DNA of 64,000 nt from Oscillospiraceae bacterium. GTDB lineage: Bacteria; Bacillota_A; Clostridia; Oscillospirales; Oscillospiraceae. The position numbers were made by a program, and so were the translations under genes. Below the pieces are notes generated by a model. That model had not been told where the DNA came from, ran no database searches, and saw nothing but the letters and a program-made list of their open reading frames with translations. This document shows positions 24,856-34,430 of the stretch, in pieces. Numbering within the stretch: the stretch's first letter is position 1; every line of letters begins with the position of its first letter. The DNA lies in assembly GCA_017398105.1 (NCBI GenBank), contig JAFQHF010000176.1:6096-70095 (forward strand), read 5' to 3'.

Positions 24856-25965
24856 ATGAAGTACCTGTTCATCAACTCCGTTGCGGGCTTTGGCAGCACC
24901 GGACGGATCGCGGCTGAAAAATGCCGGGAGCTGATGAAGGAGGGCCACGAATGTGTGCTCGCCTTTGGTCGTGACAGGGCAAACTGCGATGATATTCCCA
25001 CGGTACAGATCGGTACATCCCTGGATTTTAAACTGCACGGAATCAGAAACCGGCTCCTGGATGACCATGGATTTGGCTCCAAATCAGCTACCCGGAAGTT
25101 TTTAAACTGGGTCAGAAAATACGATCCGGATGTGATCTGGCTGCACAACATTCACGGCTATTACATCCACATTGGGCTGTTGTTCGGGTATCTTCGCACC
25201 TGCGGAAAGAAAATTATCTGGACGCTCCATGACTGCTGGGCATTTACCGGCCACTGCGCCTATTTTGATTATGCCGGCTGCGGCAAATGGAAGTCCGGCT
25301 GCTGCGACTGTCCCCAGAAAGGAAGCTATCCGGCAAGCCTTTTCCGGGACAACAGCCGCAGTAATTATGAAAAGAAGAAGCAGCTGTTTACCGGAATTCC
25401 GAATGTGACCCTGATTGTACCCTCTCACTGGCTGGAAAGCCGGGTGAAGCAGAGCTTTCTGAAGGACTATCCCGTGGAGGTGGTATATAACACCATCAAC
25501 CGGGAGATTTTCAGGCCAACCTCCGGCGGTTTCCGGGAAAAATATGGTCTGGAAGGAAAGAAAGTGCTGCTTGGCGTTGCCAGCGTCTGGGATGAGCGGA
25601 AGGGGTTAAAGGACTTTCTGGCCCTGTCCGAACTGCTGGATGAAACCTACAAAATTGTACTGATCGGATTGGCGCCGGAGCAGATCGCTGCGCTGCCCCC
25701 CAATATTCTGGGTCTTCCCAGAACCAACAGCATGGAGGAACTGGCCCGGGCCTATACGGCGGCGGATATTTTCCTGAATCCCAGTACTGAGGAGACGTTC
25801 GGCATGACTGCCATGGAGGCCCGCAGCTGCGGCACCGAGGCAATTGTCTATCAGGACACAGCCTGCGAGGAAATCGTCAATCAGTTTGGCGGCATTGCCG
25901 TACCCAGAGGTGCGGAGCATCTGTATGCCGCTGTGTTAAAACTGACCAAGGAGGAGAAAAAATGA
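24856..25965 (+). CDS. Glycosyltransferase family 4, WcaC-like
   Basis: 369-residue GT-B enzyme. The N-terminal domain shows NSVAGFGSTGRIA and the Cys-rich stretch HDCWAFTGHCAYFDYAGC...CCDCPQ typical of the WcaC subgroup of colanic-acid type transferases; the donor domain holds GVASVWDERKG and the E-x7-E loop in PSTEETFGMTAMEA (about 307-320). Donor and acceptor unknown. ATG with AAGGAGG upstream; overlaps the polymerase gene by four bases. Confidence 0.87.
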   Translation: MKYLFINSVAGFGSTGRIAAEKCRELMKEGHECVLAFGRDRANCDDIPTVQIGTSLDFKLHGIRNRLLDDHGFGSKSATRKFLNWVRKYDPDVIWLHNIHGYYIHIGLLFGYLRTCGKKIIWTLHDCWAFTGHCAYFDYAGCGKWKSGCCDCPQKGSYPASLFRDNSRSNYEKKKQLFTGIPNVTLIVPSHWLESRVKQSFLKDYPVEVVYNTINREIFRPTSGGFREKYGLEGKKVLLGVASVWDERKGLKDFLALSELLDETYKIVLIGLAPEQIAALPPNILGLPRTNSMEELARAYTAADIFLNPSTEETFGMTAMEARSCGTEAIVYQDTACEEIVNQFGGIAVPRGAEHLYAAVLKLTKEEKK

Positions 25966-27218
25966 AGCAATACTCCCTGCTGGAGACCAAAGCCGGAAAA
26001 CTTACCTTTGGAATCTTTCTGTTTGCCATGCTGCTGCTGGCACGGGATACGCTGATTACCTCCTGCGTGCTGGGATTTACCAAGTCCCAGTTTCTGATGC
26101 TGGGACTGATCGCGCTGTTCGGTCTTGGGTTCCTGATCCGAAACCGGGCGGAGATCCTGAACATTCTGAAAGACAGGCGCATGCTCCTGGTCGCTGCCTC
26201 AGCGGTGATCCTGCTTGTGCCCATGGTTTTGAAACGGGACTGGCAGATGATGTATTTCAGTGTCCTGATCTGCCTGTTCTTTGCGGTTTTTCTGTCTTAT
26301 TTTACCAATTGCAGAGAAACAGCGGTCTGGTATCTGATTTCCCTGACGGTGCTGTGCCTCCATTCGCTGATTACCATGTACCTGCTGAAGCCAATGGCTG
26401 TGGCGGGGAGCATCCATGTTCCTGTTTTCCAGAATTCTGCCGGAGCGGAATTTTTTGATTTTGGTCTGTCCTTTGTGGTTACAGATCCCTTCTGGCGCAG
26501 AAACTTTGGCGTCTTCCGGGAGCCGGGTGTTTACCAGTTTTTCATTCTGCTGGGGTTGTATCTGAACAATTACGAAGCGGACTGGAAACATGCCTGGATC
26601 TTGTGGACGGTAAACATCATCCTGGCTGTTACGATGCTATCCACCTTTGCGGTGGGCGGCTTCATTGAAATGGGGCTGCTGGCAGTATTTGTGTATTTTG
26701 ACAAGAAATGGTATCGGACCAGGAGCGGAAAATGGCTGGGCCTTGGTGCGGTGGCTGCGGCAGCGGCGGCGATTGCCGGTTTGGTCTGGATTTTCCGCGG
26801 ACAATCCTTTGGCGATACTATTTTCTATGAGATTTATGACATGCTCCTGCGGCTGACCACAAAGTCCAATTCTCTTGTGGATCGTCTGAGCGCGATTTTT
26901 GACAATCTGGCATTGTTTCTGCGCAGTCCTCTGGTGGGAGATTCGGTTGCCAATGTGCTCCATGGCACTGCCCACAATACCAGCTCCACGCTGATCCTGT
27001 TTGCCATGTTCGGTGTGGCAGGGGGCTTGCTGAATGTAGCTGCCTGGATCGCACTGGCCTGGAAGCGGGAGCGGTGTCTGCTGGGCAACCTGGTTCTGCT
27101 GCTGATTTTGTTCATGTCCTTCAACACCCAGAATCTGGTGGCGGATATATTTTTCTGGCTGTTCCCCTATATGGCTCTGACGGAGCGGGGACTGCCGCTG
27201 CTGAAAAAGAAAAAGTAA
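25962..27218 (+). CDS. wzy: Putative O-antigen/polysaccharide polymerase (Wzy)
   Basis: 418-residue polytopic membrane protein, about ten or eleven helices, with a longer hydrophilic loop around residues 140-200 containing the FREPGVYQFF motif seen in Wzy/ligase-like proteins. Wzy joins flipped repeat units at the outer face of the membrane. The call rests on topology, on the ARDTLITSC.../REPG pattern and on context (phosphoglycosyl transferase and flippase in the same operon), because Wzy sequences are poorly conserved. Confidence 0.75.
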   Translation: MKQYSLLETKAGKLTFGIFLFAMLLLARDTLITSCVLGFTKSQFLMLGLIALFGLGFLIRNRAEILNILKDRRMLLVAASAVILLVPMVLKRDWQMMYFSVLICLFFAVFLSYFTNCRETAVWYLISLTVLCLHSLITMYLLKPMAVAGSIHVPVFQNSAGAEFFDFGLSFVVTDPFWRRNFGVFREPGVYQFFILLGLYLNNYEADWKHAWILWTVNIILAVTMLSTFAVGGFIEMGLLAVFVYFDKKWYRTRSGKWLGLGAVAAAAAAIAGLVWIFRGQSFGDTIFYEIYDMLLRLTTKSNSLVDRLSAIFDNLALFLRSPLVGDSVANVLHGTAHNTSSTLILFAMFGVAGGLLNVAAWIALAWKRERCLLGNLVLLLILFMSFNTQNLVADIFFWLFPYMALTERGLPLLKKKK

Positions 27219-27234
27219 GGAAGTGATTTTTCCT

Positions 27235-28332
27235 ATGAAGCGGGTGCTGTTTCTGACCAATTTTGCATCTCCTTACCGGGTTCGGTTTTTTGACGAGCTG
27301 GGAAAATATATGGATGTGACGGTGCTGTATTCTGAGAAAATTGAAGAAATCAAGCATCGAAACACTGCCTGGTTTGAAGACGGTACAGGCGGTTTTCATC
27401 CGGTTCAGCTGGAAAAGGCAGTTTCCGTAAAAGGAAAAAAGGTCTGTATGGATGTGGTATCCTGGCTTAAGAAGGGGTACGATCATATCATCATCGGAGG
27501 CTATTCCTCTCCTACAGCCATTTATGCCATGGCCTGGCTGCGGCTGCATAAGATCCCCTTCTGGATGGAGGTGGACGGCGGACTGATCCGGCAGGATTCC
27601 AAAATCAAATTTGCGGTGAAGAAATCCCTGGTGACCATGGCAAACCGCTGGCTCAGTACCGGTCGCTTTACAACGGAGTATCTGGTGCACTATGGCGCAG
27701 ACCGGAAGCATGTATACGAATATCCCTTCACCTCCTTCTATGAGGCGGACATTCAGCCGGAAATCGTATCTGCGGAAGAAAAGAAGCGGCTGCGCGGTGA
27801 GCTGGGAATTCCGGAAGAGAATATGGTGCTGGCAATTGGGCAGTTTATCCACCGCAAGGGCTTTGATGTGCTGCTGAAAGCCGCCAAAGAGCTGCCCCGG
27901 AATACAGGCATTTATATTGTGGGCGGTGAAGCAACGGAGGAATACCAGAACCTCCGGGAACGTCTGGATGTGCCCCATGTGCATTTTCTGGGATTCCAGA
28001 AAAAGGAACGACTGGCGGAATTTTACAAGGCCGCTGACCTGTTCGTACTGCCCACCCGGGAGGACATCTGGGGCCTGGTCATCAATGAAGCTATGGCCTA
28101 TGGTCTGCCGGTGGTCACAACAGACCGCTGCGTGGCCGGCCTGGAGCTGATAGAAGACGGCGTTACCGGCTATATCGTTCCTGTGGAGGATGCCGGCGCG
28201 CTGGCAGAGAAAATGACCGCTGTCCTGTCTGCGGATCTGGAACGCATGGGCCGGGCAGCGCTGGAAAAGATCCGCCCGTTTACTCTGGAAAACATGGCGA
28301 AAACCCATGTACAGATTCTGGAAGGCAGGTGA
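27235..28332 (+). CDS. Glycosyltransferase family 4
   Basis: 365-residue GT-B transferase. Starts LFLTNFASPYRVRFFDELG, as in many exopolysaccharide GT4s; donor domain IGQFIHRKGFDVLLKA (about 199-214) and LPTREDIWGLVINEAMAYG (about 269-287) with the E-x7-E pair. The ATG at 27235 sits nine bases after AAGGAAG; the in-frame GTG at 27223 is inside that site. Sugar specificity cannot be read from sequence. Confidence 0.88.
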   Translation: MKRVLFLTNFASPYRVRFFDELGKYMDVTVLYSEKIEEIKHRNTAWFEDGTGGFHPVQLEKAVSVKGKKVCMDVVSWLKKGYDHIIIGGYSSPTAIYAMAWLRLHKIPFWMEVDGGLIRQDSKIKFAVKKSLVTMANRWLSTGRFTTEYLVHYGADRKHVYEYPFTSFYEADIQPEIVSAEEKKRLRGELGIPEENMVLAIGQFIHRKGFDVLLKAAKELPRNTGIYIVGGEATEEYQNLRERLDVPHVHFLGFQKKERLAEFYKAADLFVLPTREDIWGLVINEAMAYGLPVVTTDRCVAGLELIEDGVTGYIVPVEDAGALAEKMTAVLSADLERMGRAALEKIRPFTLENMAKTHVQILEGR

Positions 28333-28338
28333 TGGCAG

Positions 28339-29493
28339 ATGCATATTCTTTACGCTGTGACCACCTGCTCCGATAAGGTTTACCGGCAGCTGTTTTCCCA
28401 GGTGAAGGTGAAGCCGGCCTTCCAGTCCCAGAAATATCACCGTCTTCTCATTGAAGGTCTGGCGGCAGGGGCGAAGGTGGATGTGATCGCAAATCCGCCG
28501 GTGAACCGCAGTGTGCTGGACAGAGAATTTGTGAGACTGCCCCGGGAAACCGAGGGCGGTGCCTGTTACCGATACATTCCGGCAATTCGCAATCCGATCC
28601 TGAAAGCGGCTGCGGTAGGACTGGGAACCTTTTTTCAGACCCTGTTTCTGATCCGGAAGGATTCTGCGGTAGTGGTGGATGTGCTGAACCGCACCACGGC
28701 GCTGTTTGCCCTGCTGGCAGCCCGGCTGCGGAGGGCACGGTGCGTCGGCATTGTGACGGACCTGCCGGATCTGCTGGGGGGAAGCCGCCTCTCCAAGAAA
28801 ATTGCCAATTTTGTGACGGCCCACTGCACGGATTATATTCTGCTGACAGAGGCCATGAATGATTATCTGAATCAAAAGGGGAAACCCTATGTGATCCTGG
28901 AGGGACATGCGGATATTACCATGGCGGAAAAAACGCCCGGCCTGGACAGAAAGACCAAGCCCCGCATCTGCTTCTATGCCGGCGGCGTCAGCAGGCAGTA
29001 CGGCCTTGCCAATCTGGTGGAGGGCTTCCGGATGGCAAATCTTCCCGATGCCCAGCTCCATATTTACGGCCCCGGCGATTATGTGGAGGAACTGAAGACC
29101 ATCGCTCAGACCGATGACCGGATCTTCTATGGTGGGATGCTGCTGAATACCCAGATCGTGGAGAAGGAAATGGAAGCAACGCTGCTGGTCAATCCAAGAC
29201 CCACGGGTGAGGAATATGTGAAATACTCCTTCCCCTCCAAGACCATGGAATATATGTCCACCGGCACTCCGGTGCTGACTACGGTGCTGCCCGGTATGCC
29301 GAAGGAATACCATCCTTATGTGTATCTTCTGGAGGATGAGTCTGCCTGCGGTATTTGTGAAGCCCTGAAAACTGTACTGGCGCAGTCGGAGGAAAGCCTG
29401 TTCCAAAAGGGTATCCGGGCCAGAAACTTTGTTTTACATGAGAAAAATAATGTGATCCAGGCAGAAAAAATCCTGGAAATGCTGAAAAACTAA
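28339..29493 (+). CDS. Glycosyltransferase, GT4-like
   Basis: 384 residues. A GT-B protein more distant from the standard pattern: acceptor domain MHILYAVTTCSDKVYRQL, donor domain CFYAGGVSRQYGLANLVEGF (about 213-232) and the nucleotide-sugar loop NPRPTGEEYVKYSFPSKTME (about 285-304), where the acidic residues sit in a PSKTMEYM context like the WbuB-type gene at 19346. Close spacing on both sides places it in operon 1. Confidence 0.8.
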   Translation: MHILYAVTTCSDKVYRQLFSQVKVKPAFQSQKYHRLLIEGLAAGAKVDVIANPPVNRSVLDREFVRLPRETEGGACYRYIPAIRNPILKAAAVGLGTFFQTLFLIRKDSAVVVDVLNRTTALFALLAARLRRARCVGIVTDLPDLLGGSRLSKKIANFVTAHCTDYILLTEAMNDYLNQKGKPYVILEGHADITMAEKTPGLDRKTKPRICFYAGGVSRQYGLANLVEGFRMANLPDAQLHIYGPGDYVEELKTIAQTDDRIFYGGMLLNTQIVEKEMEATLLVNPRPTGEEYVKYSFPSKTMEYMSTGTPVLTTVLPGMPKEYHPYVYLLEDESACGICEALKTVLAQSEESLFQKGIRARNFVLHEKNNVIQAEKILEMLKN

Positions 29494-29505
29494 GGAAGTG
29501 AAACC

Positions 29506-30753
29506 ATGAAGCTGCTGTGGCTGTGCAATTCCGCGCCCGGTGTGGTGCGATCCCATATTGCAGGGAAACCTGTCAGCGCCGTGAATTGGGTGGATCATGT
29601 GCTGTCCGGAGTCCGGAAGCAGGGCATGACGGTGCGGGTCTTGTTCCGGGGCAGCGGCGGTGAAGGTGTGATGGAGGATGGCTGCAGCTATGCATCCTTC
29701 CCGGCGGAAATTCCGTATGTGTACCGCAATGAGCTGGAGGAGCGCTTCCGGCAGGAGCTGCGCTCCTTTCAGCCGGATGTGATCCACAGCTGGGGCGTTG
29801 AGTATGATCATGCGCTGGCAATGGTGAATGCGGCGGAAAAGGAAGGGTATCTATCCAAAATGGTCGCCAGCATTCAGGGTCTCTGCGGCTTTCTTGCAGA
29901 GCATTATACGGACGGTCTGCCGCAGACTGTGGTAAGCAGCAACACCTTCCGGGATTTTGTACGGAAGGATAACATTGCAGCCCAGCAGGAAAAGTTTGTC
30001 CTGCGGGGCAGGATGGAAGCGGAAGCTGTGAGAAAGCTGCATCATGTGATCGGCCGTACCGACTGGGATCGGGAGAAAGCAGTTTTGCTGAATCCCAATG
30101 TGACCTATCATTTCTGCAACGAGACCCTTCGGGAAGCGTTTTATGACGGTGCCTGGCAGTACGGTCAGTGCCGGAAGCACCGGGTTTTTGCATCCAGCTG
30201 CTCCTATCCCATCAAGGGCTTTCATTATCTGCTGGAAGCCTTCGCAAGGGTGCGCAGGATATATCCCGATGCTACGCTGAGCGTAACGGGCAGAACCTAC
30301 CTGCCCAAAGATCTCAAAAGCAAGCTGCGTATGGGAAGCTACGAAGCCTACCTGGCCGGACTCACCCGGAAATATCATCTGGAGGACTGTGTTACCTTCC
30401 TGGGTGACCTCAGCGCGGAGGATATGAAAAGGGCCTATCTGGATGCCAATGTGTTCTGCCTGCCTTCCACAATGGAAAATTCCCCCAATTCCCTGGGAGA
30501 GGCCATGCTGCTGGGGGTTCCCTGTGCCGCGCATGATGTAGGCGGTGTCCGAAACCTGATGGAAGACCGGACGGAGGGCCTGATCTGCGCACCGGGAGAT
30601 GTGAACATGCTGGCAGAAACGATTATGAAGCTGTTTGCAATGGGCGAAAATGCCGGCAGCCTGGGAAAAAATGCAAGAATTCATGCCGAAATGACCCATG
30701 ACCCGGAAAAAAATCTCCGGGATCTGATGAAAATATATCAAACAATCATGTGA
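29506..30753 (+). CDS. Glycosyltransferase family 4
   Basis: 415-residue GT-B enzyme with a long N-terminal domain (LWLCNSAPGVVRSHIAGK; HSWGVEYDHALAM) and the C-terminal loop LPSTMENSPNSLGEAMLLG (about 320-338) followed by HDVGGVRNLMED. It shows the Glu pair of retaining GT4s. ATG preceded by AAGGAAG. The donor sugar is unknown. Confidence 0.86.
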   Translation: MKLLWLCNSAPGVVRSHIAGKPVSAVNWVDHVLSGVRKQGMTVRVLFRGSGGEGVMEDGCSYASFPAEIPYVYRNELEERFRQELRSFQPDVIHSWGVEYDHALAMVNAAEKEGYLSKMVASIQGLCGFLAEHYTDGLPQTVVSSNTFRDFVRKDNIAAQQEKFVLRGRMEAEAVRKLHHVIGRTDWDREKAVLLNPNVTYHFCNETLREAFYDGAWQYGQCRKHRVFASSCSYPIKGFHYLLEAFARVRRIYPDATLSVTGRTYLPKDLKSKLRMGSYEAYLAGLTRKYHLEDCVTFLGDLSAEDMKRAYLDANVFCLPSTMENSPNSLGEAMLLGVPCAAHDVGGVRNLMEDRTEGLICAPGDVNMLAETIMKLFAMGENAGSLGKNARIHAEMTHDPEKNLRDLMKIYQTIM

Positions 30754-30766
30754 AGGAGGAATTGCC

Positions 30767-31750
30767 GTGAGCCGGGAAACGCTGATCAGTGTAATCGTGC
30801 CGGTATACAATGTGGAACGTTATCTTGCCCGGTGCGTGGATTCCATTCTGGCGCAGACCTATGAAAATCTGCAGATCATTCTGGTGGATGACGGTGCAAC
30901 GGATGCATCCGGAAACATTTGTGACGAATATGCGGCAAAGGATTCCCGGATCACAGTCATTCACAAGAAAAACGGCGGTTTGAGCAGTGCCCGGAATGCC
31001 GGCATTGAGGCGGCGCGGGGGGAATATCTGGCCTTTGTTGACAGCGATGACTGGATCGAACCGGAAATGTACGCATGTCTTCTGGCTTTGCTGAAGAAGT
31101 ATGATGCAGAACTGGTTTGTGCCGGACGGTATGATGTCAACGGCACCACCGGAGAAAAGAAAAACGGCCTTTGTCCCAGGGAGGAAGCCTGCATTTCCGG
31201 GGAGGAAATGGTGGGAAAGATCTTCCTGTGGGACGGCTGCGATTCCAGCGCCTGCGACAAGCTGTACCATCGGTCTTTGTTTGAAACCTTCCGCTATCCG
31301 GAAGGAAAGGTCTGCGAGGATGTGCCCACTACCTACAGGATCGTTCTGCAGGCAGCGCGGGCAGTGCTCTGTAAAAGACGCTTTTACAACTATTACCACC
31401 GTGTCGGAAGCATCAGCATGGCGGCAGCGATTACGGAAAAGACCTTCCACTTTTCTGAGCATACCGCTTCGATCTATCCTTACATCCGGGAGAATTATCC
31501 CAACATCGAACCTCAGGCGAGATATTTGCGGGTGCGGTCGCTATCGCATATTCTGCTGCTGCTGGAACAGGCGGACAGTGCTGTCCGTGAAAGGTTCTGT
31601 CTGCAGTACCGCCGGGCCCGGCAGGATCTGAGAAAGCATACGGGATTTATCCTGAAAAGTCCGTATTTTGGAAGCAAAGAGAAGATCACGAATCTTTTGC
31701 TGGTGCTTGGGCTTTACCGCCTGCTCAGACCCATTTTCCACAGAGCATAG
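30767..31750 (+). CDS. Glycosyltransferase family 2
   Basis: 327-residue GT-A inverting transferase: ISVIVPVYN (about 6-14), ILVDDGATDASG (about 40-51), the Mg2+-binding FVDSDDWIEP (about 91-100) and ACDKLYHRSLF (about 163). The final ~60 residues form a basic, partly hydrophobic tail. GTG start at 30767 behind AAGGAGG. Last glycosyltransferase of operon 1, before the flippase. Confidence 0.9.
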   Translation: MSRETLISVIVPVYNVERYLARCVDSILAQTYENLQIILVDDGATDASGNICDEYAAKDSRITVIHKKNGGLSSARNAGIEAARGEYLAFVDSDDWIEPEMYACLLALLKKYDAELVCAGRYDVNGTTGEKKNGLCPREEACISGEEMVGKIFLWDGCDSSACDKLYHRSLFETFRYPEGKVCEDVPTTYRIVLQAARAVLCKRRFYNYYHRVGSISMAAAITEKTFHFSEHTASIYPYIRENYPNIEPQARYLRVRSLSHILLLLEQADSAVRERFCLQYRRARQDLRKHTGFILKSPYFGSKEKITNLLLVLGLYRLLRPIFHRA

Positions 31751-31759
31751 GAGCTGTCC

Positions 31760-33151
31760 ATGAAACGTAGAAACCGCGTTGCCATGTTTAACATTCTCAG
31801 TACGGTTTTGTTAAACGGTATTTCCATAATAACCGGCCCTCTGTTTTCCAGTATGCTGGGTGACAGCGGCTTTGGTGTGCTGAAAATTTACAATATCTGG
31901 GCCAGTGTGGCGGCGATCCTGCTGACACTGCAGACCCAGGGCACCCTGGTAAATGCGAGGGTGGAGTATTCTGAGGAGGAACAGAAACGGTATCAGTCCT
32001 CGGTCATGAGCATGTCCGTGCTGATGTTCCTGGGGTGCAGCGCTGTGATTGCGGTATTCCTGAAGCCCATTTCCCGGCTGCTGAAGCTGGAACCGCTGCT
32101 GATCGGGCTGATGCTGGTGCAGGCCTTCGGCACCTTCTGTATCAACTTCCTGAATACCAAGAACACCTATGAATTCAAAGCCGGGCGAAACATGGTGCTG
32201 TCGCTGTCTGTAACGCTGACCACGCTGGTGCTGTCGGTGGTTCTGATTCTGCAGCTTCCCCAGGAAATCAAGTATTACGGCCGCGTCACTGCCATTGCGC
32301 TGACTTATGCTCTGGTCGGTATCCCGGCCTGCCTGCTGATCCTGCTGCGGGGAAAAACCTTTTACCACCGGGAATACTGGAAATTCTGCTTTGTGCTGGC
32401 AATCCCGGCGGTGTTTCATAATCTTTCCGATCTGGTTCTGGGCCAGATCGATCAGGTCATGCTGCAGCATATGGTCGGTATGGCAACGGTTGGTCACTAC
32501 GGGTATGCCTGGCAGTTTGCCAATATCCTGTTCATCCTCTTTGGCGCGCTGAACAAAACCTGGTGCCCCTTCTTCTTCGAGGAAATGAAGCAGGGAAAGC
32601 GGGATGCCATGATGAACAAAACCCGGAATTTCCTGGAGCTGTTCACCATCCTGGCCTGCGGCTTTATCCTGCTGGCACCGGAGGTGTACCATGTATATGC
32701 ACAGGACAGGGATTTCTGGGTCAGCACGGGAATCATCCCGCTGTTTGTTGCCAGCTATTACATCAATTTCCTGTGTACCTTCCCGGTGAACTTTGAATAT
32801 TACCACAAGAAGACCCGGGTGGTGGCGGCGGTGACCATTGGCTCCTCTCTGGTCAATGCGGTGCTGAACTATGCTCTGATCAAAGCCGTGGGAATGTCCG
32901 GTGCGGCACTGGCCACGGTGATCTCCCATGCTCTGCAGCTGATGCTGCACTACGTCTATACCCGTTATTTCCTGGGCAGGGGAGACTATCCCTTCCCGGT
33001 GAAGCTGTGGGCAAAGTATGCGGTCGGGTTTGCCGTAATCCTGGCAGTTGTATTCCTGACGCCCGATGCCTGGCTGATCCGCTGGGGCATTGGTGCGGTG
33101 CTGGGCGTTTTTGAGCTGCTGCAGATCAGGAAGCGAAGAGTTTTGATTTGA
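31760..33151 (+). CDS. wzx: Polysaccharide flippase (Wzx, MOP superfamily)
   Basis: 463-residue membrane protein with about 12-14 helices in the Wzx/MATE arrangement; the start (RRNRVAMFNILSTVLLNGISIITGPLFSSMLG) is the family's first helix pair, and the QIDQVMLQHMVGMATVGHYGYAW segment is the usual second-half mark. It would move undecaprenyl-pyrophosphate-linked repeat units across the membrane for Wzy. Last gene of operon 1, directly followed by a terminator. Confidence 0.9.
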   Translation: MKRRNRVAMFNILSTVLLNGISIITGPLFSSMLGDSGFGVLKIYNIWASVAAILLTLQTQGTLVNARVEYSEEEQKRYQSSVMSMSVLMFLGCSAVIAVFLKPISRLLKLEPLLIGLMLVQAFGTFCINFLNTKNTYEFKAGRNMVLSLSVTLTTLVLSVVLILQLPQEIKYYGRVTAIALTYALVGIPACLLILLRGKTFYHREYWKFCFVLAIPAVFHNLSDLVLGQIDQVMLQHMVGMATVGHYGYAWQFANILFILFGALNKTWCPFFFEEMKQGKRDAMMNKTRNFLELFTILACGFILLAPEVYHVYAQDRDFWVSTGIIPLFVASYYINFLCTFPVNFEYYHKKTRVVAAVTIGSSLVNAVLNYALIKAVGMSGAALATVISHALQLMLHYVYTRYFLGRGDYPFPVKLWAKYAVGFAVILAVVFLTPDAWLIRWGIGAVLGVFELLQIRKRRVLI

Positions 33152-33157
33152 ATTTTT

Positions 33158-33190
33158 GGGGTCGGACAAATTGTCCGGCCCTATTTATTT
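33158..33190 (+). terminator. Rho-independent terminator ending operon 1
   Basis: Eleven-pair stem GGGTCGGACAA / TTGTCCGGCCC (one G-U) at about 33158-33182 with a tiny loop, then TATTTATTTT. Seven bases after the wzx stop. Confidence 0.85.
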
Positions 33191-33193
33191 TGG

Positions 33194-33222
33194 TTGCAAT
33201 CAAATCGGAAATGGTGTATAAT
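33194..33222 (+). promoter_or_regulatory. Sigma-A promoter of polysaccharide operon 2
   Basis: TTGCAA (33194-33199), a 17-base spacer and TATAAT (33217-33222), about 52 bases before the next ATG and immediately after the operon 1 terminator. Confidence 0.82.
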
Positions 33223-33274
33223 ACCGTTGGATTTGTGTCCATTTTTATGGAAAAATTTCGGGAGGGAAGCGGAT

Positions 33275-34411
33275 ATGAAGAAGAAAAAGGTGCTGTTTGT
33301 GGCAACGGTCGTGAAGACCCACATGATGCAGTTCCATATTCCCTATCTGAAAATGTTTCAGGAAATGGGATGGGAAACGGCGGTTGCTTCGAAAAATGAC
33401 TACGAAAATCCGGAAGACTGCCAAATTCCCTATTGTGATACTTACTATAACATTCCCTTTGAGCGCATGCCCTGGAAGCCGAAAAACTGGACTTCCTATA
33501 AGATGCTGAAGAAGATCATCGACGAAGGGGAATACGATATTATTCACTGTCACACACCGGTTGGCGCCATGATCGCGCGGCTGGCAGCCCTGTCTGCCCG
33601 GAAAAAGGGAACCAGAGTTATCTACACGGCCCATGGCTTCCATTTCTTCAAGGGTGCACCGCTGATCAACTGGCTGCTGTTCTATCCTGCGGAGTGGCTG
33701 CTGGCCCCTGTGACGGATGTGCTGATCACCATCAACAGGGAAGATCACGCCCGGGCTTTGAAACGGCTTCACGCTAAGCGGATCGAGTATGTTCCCGGTG
33801 TGGGCATCGATACCCATAAGTTCCGGAACCTGGTGCTGGACCGGGAAGAAAAACGGAAAACCCTTGGCTACGGGAATGATGATTTTCTAATCCTGACCGT
33901 GGCGGAAATGACCCCCAACAAGAACCATATCACTGTTCTGAAAGCCCTGGCATTGCTGAAGGATACGGAAGAATTCCGGAACATCCACTATCTGATCTGC
34001 GGCAGAGGCGAAATGTGGGCAAGCCTGGAGCAAAGCGCAAAGGAACTGGGAATTGCCGATCATGTGAATTTCCTGGGTTACCGCAGTGATGCGCCGGAGC
34101 TGTACCGCAGCTGCGACCTGTTTGCCTTCATGACCTTCCGGGAGGGACTGTCTGTTGCTCTGATGGAAGCCATGAGCAGCGCAATGCCCATTGCCTGTAC
34201 AAAAATCCGGGGCAATACAGACCTGATCGAAGACGGTGTTTCCGGCGTGTTTGTGGAAAATACTCCGGAAGCCACGGCTGAGGCTTTCCTGAAGCTGTAC
34301 CGGGAACCGGAGTACCGGAAAGCTCTGGGCGCTGCGGCATCGGAACGGGCGCTGCTGTTTGACAACGAAGCGGTGCACAGGCAGGTAAAAGAAATCTATC
34401 TGAGTGTTTAA
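33275..34411 (+). CDS. Glycosyltransferase family 4
   Basis: 378-residue GT-B enzyme resembling the EpsD/WbpX-like group: FVATVVKTHMMQFHIPYL start, HCHTPVGAMIARLAA and TAHGFHFFKGAP in the acceptor domain, VAEMTPNKNH (about 208) and FREGLSVALMEAMSSAMPI (about 286-304) in the donor domain. The ATG at 33275 has GGAGGGAAG upstream; the open frame before it overlaps the promoter and is not translated. First gene of operon 2. Confidence 0.88.
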   Translation: MKKKKVLFVATVVKTHMMQFHIPYLKMFQEMGWETAVASKNDYENPEDCQIPYCDTYYNIPFERMPWKPKNWTSYKMLKKIIDEGEYDIIHCHTPVGAMIARLAALSARKKGTRVIYTAHGFHFFKGAPLINWLLFYPAEWLLAPVTDVLITINREDHARALKRLHAKRIEYVPGVGIDTHKFRNLVLDREEKRKTLGYGNDDFLILTVAEMTPNKNHITVLKALALLKDTEEFRNIHYLICGRGEMWASLEQSAKELGIADHVNFLGYRSDAPELYRSCDLFAFMTFREGLSVALMEAMSSAMPIACTKIRGNTDLIEDGVSGVFVENTPEATAEAFLKLYREPEYRKALGAAASERALLFDNEAVHRQVKEIYLSV

Positions 34412-34430
34412 GAAAAAGGAGGCGGCAGTG

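Noticed and set aside
24587..24859. 90-codon open frame in the gap after fnlC
   Set aside because: It runs through the family 2 hairpins and overlaps the ribosome binding site and start of the next gene in another frame; it lacks a ribosome binding site and its composition follows the repeat. I treat it as a by-product of the repeat.
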